A DNA stretch of 12,327 nt from Treponema sp. Its GTDB lineage: Bacteria > Spirochaetota > Spirochaetia > Treponematales > Treponemataceae. Made by a program: the position numbers and the translations under genes. The notes beneath the pieces were generated by a model. The model was given only the letters and a program-made list of their open reading frames with translations, did not search any database and was not told the origin of the DNA. Shown piece after piece: positions 1 through 7,125 of this stretch; the first letter of the stretch is position 1, and every line of letters begins with the position of its first letter. The stretch is from NCBI GenBank assembly GCA_023231445.1, contig JALNVF010000099.1:1-12327 (forward strand). Direction: 5' to 3'.

Positions 1-11
1 AACCAGTATAA

Positions 12-845
12 TTATGCTGTAAGGAGAATTTCACTATCCCCTGCAGCAGTCACAGAGACTTTCATGCGCTGAATGGCTCGCATTTCCATCTGACGGACTG
101 TTTCTGCAGAAACTCCAAGCAGCTCACCTACTTCACGCAATGTTTTTGCCTTTCTGTCGTTATCAAAATTAAAACGATGATAAACAACTTTCTGTTCCAT
201 TTCAGGCAGAGTACGCATTAATTTATGAACTTCCAGCTTTTCTACCCCCCGCATGGAATCTTCTTCGGGTCCTGGTGTTTGATCCGGAACGTTGTCAGAT
301 ACGGTCATCTCATCGTGTTCACCGTAAGTCGTGTCAAGACTTACCACATTGTACGAAAGATTTATACCTGCTCTGACTTGTTCAACAGGCAGACACAAAT
401 AGGCTGCAAGTTCTTCACAAGAAGGATCATGACCATTTTTCTGATATAAATATGAACGCGTATTATTCAGACAATGCAGCATTTCTTTTTTTCTATTAGG
501 AAGATGAATCAAAGATGCTTTTGCATGCATATAACGAAGCATATACTGCATAATCCATGAATATGCATATGTCGAAAAACGTGTATTAAATGAAGAGTTA
601 TATTTTGCGACAGCGGTAATTAAACCTATATTACCTTCCTGTATCAGATCCATTATAGGAATATTTGAATCTGCAAATTTCTTTGCAATACTGATGACAA
701 GCCTGAGATTCGAGTTAATAAGCGTTTTCCGGGCAACTTCGCTGCCGGCAGCTATTTTTTTAGAAAGTTCACTTTCCTCGTCAGCTGTAAGCAGTTTATA
801 TGCTTTTATTTCATTTACATATGTATAAAAAATATCGTTTTCCAT
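12..845 (-). CDS. Alternative RNA polymerase sigma factor, sigma-70 family
   Basis: Predicted 277-residue sigma factor that would direct RNA polymerase to a promoter subset. Region 1.2 covers about residues 2-35. Region 2 covers about 45-107, with a near-canonical core-binding helix (DLIQEGNIGL, 66-75) and the -10-recognition segment RFSTYAYSWI (89-98). A region 3 follows, and region 4 near the C terminus contains LREVGELLGVSAETVRQ, the helix-turn-helix that reads the -35 element. It lacks the long N-terminal region 1.1 of a primary RpoD, so I read it as a group 2 or 3 factor; I see no basis for naming it rpoS or rpoH. The ATG has an AAGGAG ribosome binding site 8 bases upstream. It is divergent from thrH across a long AT-rich spacer. 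Its regulon cannot be inferred. Confidence 0.93.
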   Translation of the reverse strand: MENDIFYTYVNEIKAYKLLTADEESELSKKIAAGSEVARKTLINSNLRLVISIAKKFADSNIPIMDLIQEGNIGLITAVAKYNSSFNTRFSTYAYSWIMQYMLRYMHAKASLIHLPNRKKEMLHCLNNTRSYLYQKNGHDPSCEELAAYLCLPVEQVRAGINLSYNVVSLDTTYGEHDEMTVSDNVPDQTPGPEEDSMRGVEKLEVHKLMRTLPEMEQKVVYHRFNFDNDRKAKTLREVGELLGVSAETVRQMEMRAIQRMKVSVTAAGDSEILLTA

Positions 846-897
846 ACCGTCCTCTCCTTTTCGTATAGCAGCAACATATTCACATTTACAATTGCAA

Positions 898-925
898 GTT
901 ATATGCCAACGTTTATTTCCGGCAA
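898..925 (-). promoter_or_regulatory. Possible promoter of the sigma factor gene
   Basis: On the minus strand there is TTGCCG (920-925), a 16-base spacer and TATAAC (898-903). The -35 matches the sigma-70 consensus at 4 of 6 positions and the -10 at 5 of 6. It lies about 50 bases upstream of the start codon. In such an AT-rich spacer a chance match is quite possible. Confidence 0.3.
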
Positions 926-1139
926 TAAAATATATGGTAGGATTACATATATTTTATTATATTATAAATAATTAATAACTTTCTGGCGGAAAAAAAATAA
1001 AAATTACACTAAAAAAAAAGAACTCTTATCTATTACTATGATTTAAATATCACTTTGTATAAAAAAATATACACCTGTCACGCATAAGAAATCCTGTACT
1101 GTATATTTTATCAGACATTTTCTGTATTCAAACAAACAA

Positions 1140-1200
1140 ATATGGTATTGCCCACACCAATACCATATCATTACTTCATAGATACCATATATATGGTATT
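1140..1200. repeat. Palindrome cluster built from ATACCATAT half-sites
   Basis: Four copies of one 9-10 base word occur in 61 bases. ATATGGTATTG (1140-1150) and CAATACCATAT (1158-1168) form a perfect 11-bp inverted repeat with a 7-base centre. ATACCATATATATGGTAT (1182-1199) is a perfect 18-bp palindrome made of the same word in the opposite arrangement. This is what a cluster of operators for a dimeric DNA-binding protein looks like; it could also be a pair of hairpins. It sits between the divergent sigma factor and thrH genes, about 300 bases from each start codon. Confidence 0.75.
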
Positions 1201-1359
1201 ATCAAATCTCAAGAATTCAGCACATCTCAATATGATACAAACATTTTATTCAGATAAAAATGGTATATCAGATTCTGTTTATCTGATTCAATTCTTTCAG
1301 CGTCTATTTTTTCATACACCACATATAAAGAAACATTACTGTAAATAGAACCAGTGTCT

Positions 1360-1387
1360 ATGACAAACTTTTATAAAGGGATATACT
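1360..1387 (+). promoter_or_regulatory. Probable thrH promoter
   Basis: ATGACA (1360-1365), a 16-base spacer and TATACT (1382-1387). Each hexamer matches the sigma-70 consensus at 5 of 6 positions. Transcription would begin near 1394, giving a leader of about 80 bases. The -35 lies inside ATGACAAACTTTT (1360-1372), which recurs exactly at 1423-1435. Confidence 0.5.
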
Positions 1388-1401
1388 AAAAAAAGTTTTT
1401 A

Positions 1402-1439
1402 GTGCAGAGGCGTTTGCAAAAAATGACAAACTTTTGCAC
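1402..1439 (+). promoter_or_regulatory. Structured leader of thrH mRNA
   Basis: Two mutually exclusive foldings are visible. In one, GTGCA (1402-1406) pairs with TGCAC (1435-1439) around an inner GTTTG/CAAAC stem (1412-1416 with 1427-1431). In the other, TGCAAAA (1415-1421) pairs with TTTTGCA (1432-1438) over a 10-base loop. The segment lies between the promoter and the ribosome binding site, so a regulatory role is possible. It matches no riboswitch class I recognise. Confidence 0.3.
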
Positions 1440-1475
1440 GTGGCTGATTTTGTATAACTTTTTCAGGAGTATACT

Positions 1476-2081
1476 ATGTTTATTACCTGCCTTGATATGG
1501 AAGGAGTCCTTGTACCGGAAATCTGGATCGCATTCAGTGAGGCAACAGGGATCCCTGAACTTCGTCGAACAACCCGCGACGAACCCGACTATGACAAACT
1601 GATGAAATGGCGGCTTGCTGTTCTTAAAGAACACAAACTGGGGCTTACTGAAATTCAAAATACAATCGCAGGAATAGATCCTATGCCGGGGGCAAAAGAA
1701 TTTCTTGACGAACTGAGGAGTTTTACGCAGGTCATCATTCTTTCTGATACCTTCGAACAGTTCGCAGCACCTCTTATGAAAAAACTTAACTGGCCGACAA
1801 TCTTCTGTAACACGCTTGAAACCGCACCCAGCGGCGAAATCACCGGTTACAAAATGCGCTGCGAAAAAAGTAAACTTACGACCGTCAGAGCACTTCAGTC
1901 AATCGGTTTCGATACCATAGCTTCGGGTGATTCGTTCAACGATCTTGGGATGATAAATGCGTCAAAAGCAGGTTTTCTGTTTAAATCGACGCCAAAAATC
2001 ATAGCGGACAATCCCAGTATTCCTGCATACACCGAATTCAGTGAACTGCTTGCAGCTATCAAAAGGGCTATGGGGATATAA
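1476..2081 (+). CDS. thrH: ThrH: phosphoserine phosphatase / homoserine phosphotransferase (HAD family)
   Basis: Predicted 201-residue cytosolic HAD-superfamily enzyme. The characterised Pseudomonas ThrH (about 205 residues) dephosphorylates phosphoserine and can transfer the phosphate to homoserine, linking serine and threonine synthesis. HAD motif I is CLDMEGVLVPE with nucleophile D7. E9 stands where the second acidic residue usually is Asp, a ThrH trait. Motif II is ILSDTF with S90, motif III is a basic residue near K131-K133, and motif IV is GDSFNDLGM with D152 and D156. The cap contains TTRDEPDYDKLMKWRL (32-47), as in the ThrH subgroup. AGGAG at 1465-1469 precedes the ATG by 6 bases. It ends just upstream of the thiamine operon promoter and is probably transcribed separately. 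Its in vivo substrate cannot be fixed from sequence. Confidence 0.9.
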   Translation: MFITCLDMEGVLVPEIWIAFSEATGIPELRRTTRDEPDYDKLMKWRLAVLKEHKLGLTEIQNTIAGIDPMPGAKEFLDELRSFTQVIILSDTFEQFAAPLMKKLNWPTIFCNTLETAPSGEITGYKMRCEKSKLTTVRALQSIGFDTIASGDSFNDLGMINASKAGFLFKSTPKIIADNPSIPAYTEFSELLAAIKRAMGI

Positions 2082-2089
2082 TTCCGGGG

Positions 2090-2118
2090 TTGTATAATTT
2101 ACCTGTACTGACTATACT
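2090..2118 (+). promoter_or_regulatory. Promoter of the thiBPQ operon
   Basis: TTGTAT (2090-2095), a 17-base spacer and TATACT (2113-2118, 5 of 6 matches). Initiation about seven bases after the -10 falls near 2125, at the first bases of the riboswitch P1 stem. That placement supports the assignment even though the -35 is weak. Confidence 0.6.
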
Positions 2119-2123
2119 CTTTT

Positions 2124-2234
2124 CATAACCGGGGTGGTTGCACTGTTCGGATACAGCGCTTCCTGAGATTACACCCGTAGAATGCCGTATGGTGTTCCAA
2201 CCTGATCCGGATAATACCGGCGGAGGAAGGTATG
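2124..2234 (+). promoter_or_regulatory. TPP riboswitch (THI element) controlling thiB translation
   Basis: Binds thiamine pyrophosphate and is expected to shut off the transporter when TPP is plentiful. The conserved blocks are in order: GGGGTG (2131-2136), a P3 hairpin CTGT/ACAG (2143-2156), CTGAGA (2163-2168), ACACCC (2171-2176), then ACCTGATCCGG ATAATACCGG (2200-2220) and GGAGGAAGG. P2 pairs GGGTG with CACCC. P1 can form from CATAACC (2124-2130, one bulged A) and GGTATG (2229-2234), which contains the thiB start codon. The GGAGG ribosome binding site is partly in P4. No poly-U terminator follows, so control of translation initiation is the likely mechanism. The stretch between ACACCC and ACCTGAT is longer than usual. 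Confidence 0.95.
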
Positions 2235-3269
2235 AAAAAAATCAATTATATTTTTCTGACCCTCTTATCTATCTATAGTTCTGCTGCATACATATCCTGC
2301 AGCGGAAAGAAAAGTGTTTCCGCAGAACGGGAAAAGGAAGTCGTCATATATACGTACGATTCATTCATGGGTGAATGGGGACCGGGAATGCAGATTGCAA
2401 AAGATTTTGAAGCTGCAACCAGATTTAAAGTAACATATGTGAACTGTGGAGACGGTGCACAGATTCTGTCAAAGGCACTGCTCGAAAAAACTTCTCCGCA
2501 GTCAGACATACTGCTGGGACTGGACAATAATCTTATCGATAAAGCCCGTTCCGAAAAAATACTTACAGAGTATAAACCGGAAAATGCGGATAGCGTAATC
2601 CCGGAAGGACTTCATGAGGCACTCGGAAAAGACTGGCTGCTTACCCCGTATGACTACAGTCAATTTGCACTTATTTACGACACACAGTCGGATGTGCCAG
2701 CACCTGAAAAACTGGAAGATTTAACAAAATCCGTATATGCAAAAAAAATCATTCTTATGGATCCGCGCACAAGTACGCCGGGACTCGGATTTCTGGCATG
2801 GACAGTTGCGGTATTCGGAGACGGATATGCCGATTACTGGAAAGCGCTTAAACCGTCGATTCTCACTATGTCTCCCGGATGGAGTGCAGGTTACGGACTT
2901 TTTACCGCGGGAGAAGCTCCTCTTGTCATAAGCTATATGACAAGTCCCGCATACCATGTATATGCAGATAAAACAACGCGCTACAAGGCGCTTGTATTTG
3001 CAGAAGGCCATGTACAACAGGTTGAGGGAGCCGGTATTACAAAAGGTGCTCTCAACGGAAAAGGTGCACGTGCATTTATAGACTACCTTATAAGCGATGC
3101 AGCGCAGAATGTCATCCCGCTTACCCAGTGGATGGTTCCGGCAGATAAAAACATTACGCTGCCCGACTGCTATAAAGAAGTCGTACCGGGGGACGCAAAG
3201 ACGCTTTCCTACAATACGGAAAAAGTATCTGCTGCAGTAAATACGGTTATGAATATTCTCGGTAATTAA
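2232..3269 (+). CDS. thiB: Thiamine/TPP-binding lipoprotein of ABC importer
   Basis: Predicted 345-residue periplasmic solute-binding protein that captures thiamine, its phosphate or pyrophosphate and delivers it to ThiP. Residues 1-22 are a signal peptide ending in a relaxed lipobox Y-I-S-C23, so it is probably anchored by lipid at C23, unlike the soluble E. coli protein. Family signatures are clear: YTYDSFMGEWGPG near the mature N terminus, DILLGLDNNLIDKA, PYDYSQFALIYD, DPRTSTPGLGFLAW, GWSAGYGLF, VISYMTSPAYH, EGHVQQVE, and NVIPLTQWMVP near the C terminus. The length fits the family. The ATG lies inside the riboswitch P1 stem. Its stop overlaps the thiP start by one base (TAATG), so the two are translationally coupled. 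Preference among thiamine forms is not readable. Confidence 0.95.
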   Translation: MKKINYIFLTLLSIYSSAAYISCSGKKSVSAEREKEVVIYTYDSFMGEWGPGMQIAKDFEAATRFKVTYVNCGDGAQILSKALLEKTSPQSDILLGLDNNLIDKARSEKILTEYKPENADSVIPEGLHEALGKDWLLTPYDYSQFALIYDTQSDVPAPEKLEDLTKSVYAKKIILMDPRTSTPGLGFLAWTVAVFGDGYADYWKALKPSILTMSPGWSAGYGLFTAGEAPLVISYMTSPAYHVYADKTTRYKALVFAEGHVQQVEGAGITKGALNGKGARAFIDYLISDAAQNVIPLTQWMVPADKNITLPDCYKEVVPGDAKTLSYNTEKVSAAVNTVMNILGN

Positions 3270-4885
3270 TGACTAACCGGATTCACGCGGCCGAATATTC
3301 TGCGGTCGTATGTGCCGGTATCGTTTCAGTATGTATCGGCGTTGCATTCATTTTCCCGCTCGCGGCGTCATTTCAGCCGCTGTTCAACGGGAAAAACGGA
3401 ATTGCCTTCAATTACAGTAATCTTTTCCGTATAACCGCATATACATTTAAAATAGCGCTCGGTTCAACACTGACTGCGGCGGCAGCAGGTATACCGGCAG
3501 CATTTTTTACGGCAAACAGATCGTTTCCGGGCCGCCGGTTCCTGCTTTCCCTGTCGGCCGTACCGCTGTGCATTCCACCGCTTATCATCGCGCTGGGATT
3601 CGTGGGTACGTTCGGCATGAACGGAGCCCTTAATACAATCCTCATGAGAATACTGCACCTGAAAAATCCACCGTTCACGTTTCTCTATTCGTCCGCCGGC
3701 GTTATTATTGCGCAGGGCTTTTATAATTTTCCCCTTGTTATGGCCGTCGTATCCACATCATGGGAAAATTTACCGGTTGACGAGCGGGATGCAGCCCGCA
3801 TGCTCGGTGCGGATGAACGGCACATATTTTTTACCGTAACAATTCACCAGCTTTCACCGGCTGTAGCGGCTGCATGTATTCCTGTCTTTCTGTACTGTTT
3901 CTTCAGTTTTATGATTGTCCTCCTTTTCGGCACCATAGGAGGAACCACCCTTGAAGTCGAAATATATCAGGCAGCACGCACGACGCTCGACTTTAAAACC
4001 GCGTCCGTATACGCACTTATTGAAACATCGTTTGCACTTGCTGTGATATCTGCATACAGCAAAATCAAACCTGCATACGCTGCAGAAAGTCCCGCCTCTG
4101 CTCACCGGTACAACCGGACAAAAATCGGAGATGCGTTGTATGAAAGCCGCAGTATGAAAACTGCAGAATATGTTTCCGGTATTCTGCTGGGAACAGTCAT
4201 TGTCCTGTTTTTCCTGAGTCCGCTGGCAGGTATTCTTGCAGGAAGCATAACGGGAAAAGAAGGGGCATATGTTTTCATAAAAATCATACATTCAGCCGGG
4301 TTCCGGAACGCACTGCTCGGAACGCTGGAAACAGCACCTTTTTCAGCGCTGCTCTGCATCATCACGGCGTTTGTATATGCGTGGATACTGCGTGTACGGG
4401 ATCCGCTCGGGCAAAATACGCTTCTTCAGACCCTGCCTATGCTGCCCATGGCAGTTTCTTCCGTTGTAATGGGGTACGGCATGACACTTCTTGTTCATCA
4501 CGGGACTGTTCCTGCTCTTATCGCCGCGCAGGCAGCACTTGCATGGCCGCTCGCATTCCGGCAGATATATGCATCTATGTGTGCCATACCTCAGGATACA
4601 CTCGATACGGCAGAACTTCTCTCAGATACGCCGCCTGATACCCTGTTCCGCATCGTACTCCCGTCATGCAGAGAAAGCATTATATCGTCTTTCAGTTTCT
4701 GTTTTGCCGTAAGCATGGGCGATACGACGCTGCCGCTTGTCCTCTCAGTACCCCGGTTCGATACGCTCGCACTGTACACATACCGGCTTGCATCTTCATA
4801 CAAATTCGCGGCATCCTGTGCATGCGGGACACTGCTGTGCATTCTCTGTATTTTACTATTCTCACTGGGGAAGAAACATGACTAA
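3269..4885 (+). CDS. thiP: Thiamine ABC importer permease
   Basis: Predicted 538-residue inner-membrane permease with two fused permease halves and about twelve hydrophobic segments, the first at about residues 12-34. Each half has an EAA loop that contacts the ATPase. The first is ERDAARMLGADERHIFF followed by TVTIHQL (about 172-193). The second begins near residue 440 (DTLDTAELLSD) and continues to FRIVLP; there the usually conserved Gly is replaced. The double-length architecture matches ThiP of the ThiBPQ system. The start overlaps the thiB stop (TAATG), with no ribosome binding site of its own needed; the 3' end overlaps thiQ by 8 bases. An iron-type permease (AfuB/FbpB) has similar architecture, but the riboswitch and ThiB partner decide for thiamine. 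Confidence 0.93.
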   Translation: MTNRIHAAEYSAVVCAGIVSVCIGVAFIFPLAASFQPLFNGKNGIAFNYSNLFRITAYTFKIALGSTLTAAAAGIPAAFFTANRSFPGRRFLLSLSAVPLCIPPLIIALGFVGTFGMNGALNTILMRILHLKNPPFTFLYSSAGVIIAQGFYNFPLVMAVVSTSWENLPVDERDAARMLGADERHIFFTVTIHQLSPAVAAACIPVFLYCFFSFMIVLLFGTIGGTTLEVEIYQAARTTLDFKTASVYALIETSFALAVISAYSKIKPAYAAESPASAHRYNRTKIGDALYESRSMKTAEYVSGILLGTVIVLFFLSPLAGILAGSITGKEGAYVFIKIIHSAGFRNALLGTLETAPFSALLCIITAFVYAWILRVRDPLGQNTLLQTLPMLPMAVSSVVMGYGMTLLVHHGTVPALIAAQAALAWPLAFRQIYASMCAIPQDTLDTAELLSDTPPDTLFRIVLPSCRESIISSFSFCFAVSMGDTTLPLVLSVPRFDTLALYTYRLASSYKFAASCACGTLLCILCILLFSLGKKHD

Positions 4886-5576
4886 CTGTTTTTCTGCTGA
4901 AAATCTATATCGTGTCTGGGATTCAGTAACAATAGACTTTTCGTTTACTGTAGAAAAAGGAACAATGACTGTCATCGTAGGCAGAAGCGGCAGTGGAAAA
5001 TCATCTGTCCTTCGTCTGATTGCAGGACTTGAAAAGTTCAGTCTCCGTTCTGACGGAAAAAAACCTGTCATAACACTCAACGGTAATGAAATAACTGATC
5101 TTGCTCCGGGAAAACGAGGTATAGGCATGATATTCCAGAATCATGCGCTTTTTAATCATCTGTCAGCTGCAGACAATGTCGCGTACGGCCTCCGCTGCAA
5201 AGGTATCCACAAAGCAGAAGCCCGTAAACGTGCAGAAGAATATCTGTCGCTTGTCGGTCTTACCGGATTCGGCTCCCGGCGGACGGATACACTTTCCGGA
5301 GGAGAAGCACAGCGGGTGTCGCTTGCACGTACGCTTATTATGCAGCCGCCGCTTGTACTGTTCGACGAACCGCTCTCCGCCCTTGATGCACCGCTCCGGA
5401 AAAAACTTGCAGCGGATATCCGCAGCAGCCAGAAAAAAGAAAATTTCACCGGTATATTCGTCACACATGATATAGCTGAAGCAAAAGCCGTCGCAGACCG
5501 GATAATCCTTATGAAAGCAGGCCGTGTACAGTGGCAGGGCAGACCGGAAGACTTCAGTGAAAATATGATAGACTGA
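4878..5576 (+). CDS. thiQ: Thiamine ABC importer ATPase
   Basis: Predicted 232-residue cytosolic ATPase that powers the ThiBP importer. Walker A is GRSGSGKSS (35-43), the Q-loop glutamine is Q87 in IGMIFQNHALF, the ABC signature is LSGGEAQRV (139-147), Walker B is LVLFDEP (159-165) with catalytic E164, the D-loop follows at 167-170, and the switch histidine is H197 in VTHD. The length fits ThiQ, which lacks the long C-terminal regulatory domain of sugar-importer ATPases. I chose the ATG at 4878: it has GGGGAAG just upstream, overlaps thiP by 8 bases and begins at the family's normal N terminus. The open frame continues upstream to 4737, but that part only shadows thiP. It is the last gene of the operon and faces trxB. 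Confidence 0.95.
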   Translation: MTNCFSAENLYRVWDSVTIDFSFTVEKGTMTVIVGRSGSGKSSVLRLIAGLEKFSLRSDGKKPVITLNGNEITDLAPGKRGIGMIFQNHALFNHLSAADNVAYGLRCKGIHKAEARKRAEEYLSLVGLTGFGSRRTDTLSGGEAQRVSLARTLIMQPPLVLFDEPLSALDAPLRKKLAADIRSSQKKENFTGIFVTHDIAEAKAVADRIILMKAGRVQWQGRPEDFSENMID

Positions 5577-5606
5577 AAAAGTAATTACAGCCGTAAAATC
5601 AGTTTT
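5571..5606. terminator. Weak, possibly bidirectional terminator between thiQ and trxB
   Basis: ACTGA (5572-5576) pairs with TCAGT (5599-5603) and encloses TTAC/GTAA (5585-5588 with 5593-5596), with As on one side and TTTT on the other. The stem is short and interrupted and overlaps the stop codons of both convergent genes. No better terminator is visible in the 22-base gap. Confidence 0.3.
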
Positions 5607-6519
5607 CCGCCTTTTTACCATTCTGCAGATATATACCTGCAGAATGAGCCGCATTAGCTCCGTCCGAAAGCGCTGTAACTATCTGATACAGTTGTTTTCT
5701 GCGGAGATCACCGGCGGCAAAAACACCGGGTACAGACGTAACACCGCTTTCCGGTGCCTGTATAAATCCATCAGGATCAAGCATTTCACGGGGAAGCAGT
5801 TCCGAATTCGGTTTTATCCCGACTGCTACAAAAATGCCTGCAACCGGGAACGTATCCTTTTTTCCGGTATCAAGATTTTCTACGATAAGACTGCGTACCG
5901 CAGTATCCCCCTGTATTTCCCTGACCTCGTGCCTGTACAGCACAGTAACATTAGGCAGAGATTCAAGTTTTTTCCTGAGCAGATATTCTGCTTTCAGTTC
6001 CCTGCCACGATATATAAGCGTAACGTGTGCACAGATTGCCGCAAGTTCTACCGCATAACTCACGGCAGAATTTCCCCCGCCGGCAACAGCAACATCGCGT
6101 TTCCGGAAAAAATTACCGTCGCAGGTAGCACAATACGACACACCATGTCCTGCAAATTCTTCCTCACCCGGAATTCCCAGTTTTCTCCTCCCCGAACCAC
6201 TGGCAAGAATAACCGTTCTGCTCTCATAGAGTCCTGAGGCAGTATGTATCTGTTTTACCCTGCCGTCGAGCTTAAGCCCGTTCACCGTTTCCATTTTTAT
6301 AACAGCACCGGCATCTTCGGCATGCGACCTGAATTCATCAGCCAGTTCCTGACCGGATATATTTTTAAATCCCGGATAATTGTCGATACGGTATGTTGTT
6401 GCTGCAGTTCCGCCAAGGGCCATTCGTTCAAACAGTATCGTAGAAAGACCTGCATGAGCTGTATAAATAGCGGCGGCAAGTCCCGCAGGACCGCCGCCGA
6501 CAATGATGACATCGTACAC
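5599..6519 (-). CDS. trxB: Thioredoxin reductase-like FAD/NAD(P)H disulfide reductase
   Basis: Predicted 306-residue flavoenzyme of the low-molecular-weight thioredoxin reductase family, passing electrons from NAD(P)H through FAD to a disulfide partner, normally thioredoxin. The FAD-binding GGGPAG is at 8-13, the redox pair is C130-A-T-C133, the nucleotide site is AGGGNSA (146-152), and a C-terminal GVFAAGDLRRKQLYQIVTA closes the FAD site. Length is normal. The motif that grips the NADPH 2'-phosphate in E. coli TrxB (HRRxxxR) reads YRGRELK here (170-176), so cofactor preference may be changed. The start is GTG with AAGG nine bases upstream; an in-frame ATG is not available at this position. 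It follows ferritin after 11 bases and is very probably co-transcribed with it. Thioredoxin is not in the window, so the partner is unknown. Confidence 0.9.
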   Translation of the reverse strand: MYDVIIVGGGPAGLAAAIYTAHAGLSTILFERMALGGTAATTYRIDNYPGFKNISGQELADEFRSHAEDAGAVIKMETVNGLKLDGRVKQIHTASGLYESRTVILASGSGRRKLGIPGEEEFAGHGVSYCATCDGNFFRKRDVAVAGGGNSAVSYAVELAAICAHVTLIYRGRELKAEYLLRKKLESLPNVTVLYRHEVREIQGDTAVRSLIVENLDTGKKDTFPVAGIFVAVGIKPNSELLPREMLDPDGFIQAPESGVTSVPGVFAAGDLRRKQLYQIVTALSDGANAAHSAGIYLQNGKKAEN

Positions 6520-6530
6520 GTTACGCTGCC

Positions 6531-7043
6531 TTACAATACCAGCGCAGGTGCCGCATAGAGTCTTGTCCCCAGTTCAGAATCAAGCAGATACAACCCTTTA
6601 GGATCGGATCCGAAAAGATCATAGCGTTTAAGTATATCAAGTGTATTTTTTTCTTCCTCGCCCTGTTCTTTCACGAACCAGTCAAGAAACTGCATAGTTC
6701 TGAAATCTTTGAGTTTTTGAGCCTCTGCATACAGATTATTGATAGAGGCCGTAACAGCCTGTTCATGTACATACGCTGCCTGTGCAGGTTCTCTGAAATC
6801 CTTGAATACCTTTCCGGGGGCCTTTATGTCATAAAGTTCCGGTTTTACATCATTATTAAGCATATATGTCATAAAGAGCCGGGCATGATCCCGTTCTTCC
6901 TGAGTCTGGATATTGAACCAGTTACCAAATCCGTTAAGATTTTTATCAGTATAATAGGCGTAGATATCCAGATACATATACGCCGAGTACCATTCCATAT
7001 TTATCTGCCCGTTAAGCAGTTTTACCAGTCCTGAATCAAGCAT
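6531..7043 (-). CDS. ftnA: Ferritin (non-haem, FtnA type)
   Basis: Predicted 170-residue four-helix protein that assembles into an iron-storage shell and oxidises Fe(II). The ferroxidase ligands fall at the same numbers as in E. coli FtnA: E17, E50, H53, E94, Q127 and E130. The third-site acids E49, E126 and E129 are also present. No bacterioferritin haem-methionine signature is evident. I place the start at 7043, with GGGAG and an A-rich spacer directly upstream; the frame stays open 12 codons further to 7079 but that extension has no ribosome binding site and is not family-like. It has its own promoter (7126-7154) and a 76-base leader with inverted repeats. The flavoprotein reductase gene follows in the same transcript, which could link reducing power to iron storage or to oxidative-stress defence (inference). 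Confidence 0.95.
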   Translation of the reverse strand: MLDSGLVKLLNGQINMEWYSAYMYLDIYAYYTDKNLNGFGNWFNIQTQEERDHARLFMTYMLNNDVKPELYDIKAPGKVFKDFREPAQAAYVHEQAVTASINNLYAEAQKLKDFRTMQFLDWFVKEQGEEEKNTLDILKRYDLFGSDPKGLYLLDSELGTRLYAAPALVL

Positions 7044-7070
7044 TTTTTTCTCCCTGAAATATAATTTATT

Positions 7071-7088
7071 CCGTATCAATATATACGG
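7071..7088 (-). promoter_or_regulatory. Inverted repeat in the ferritin leader
   Basis: On the minus strand CCGTATATATTGATACGG has 6-bp arms CCGTAT/ATACGG around ATATTG. A second repeat, CGTATCA...TGATACG, uses the same right arm, so two pairings compete. It lies between the predicted transcription start and the ribosome binding site. It resembles neither a canonical Fur nor a PerR box. Confidence 0.4.
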
Positions 7089-7125
7089 TTAGCTGTGATA
7101 CGCTTGTAAGAAAACCTCTACTTTA

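Larger units (their letters stand above)
846..1475. other. AT-rich divergent intergenic spacer, 630 bases
   Basis: No credible gene is seen; the one short open frame (1142-1348) has no ribosome binding site and is built on inverted repeats. The spacer holds A-tracts around 990-1020 and a small inverted repeat TGTATA/TATACA (1056-1073). It also holds the ATACCATAT palindrome cluster (1140-1200), a probable thrH promoter (1360-1387) and a structured thrH leader. A further partial half-site ATATGGTA is at 932-939, near the putative sigma promoter. Confidence 0.7.

Noticed and set aside
1142..1348. 68-residue plus-strand open frame in the AT-rich spacer
   Set aside because: No ribosome binding site, its first codons are palindromic operator-like DNA, and the composition is that of spacer sequence.
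3854..4365. Minus-strand open frames opposite thiP
   Set aside because: They are Cys/Ser-rich shadows of a real membrane protein gene with no ribosome binding sites.
4737..4877. 47-codon upstream extension of the thiQ open frame
   Set aside because: It lies wholly within thiP in another frame, has Cys/His-rich non-family sequence, and the ATG at 4878 has its own ribosome binding site and the correct ThiQ N terminus.
5644..6237. 197-residue plus-strand open frame opposite trxB
   Set aside because: It is antisense to a clear flavoprotein and its translation matches no family; basic and aromatic bias is typical of a shadow frame.
7044..7079. 12-residue N-terminal extension of ferritin
   Set aside because: It would use leader sequence containing the ribosome binding site; numbering from 7043 puts all metal ligands at E. 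coli FtnA positions.
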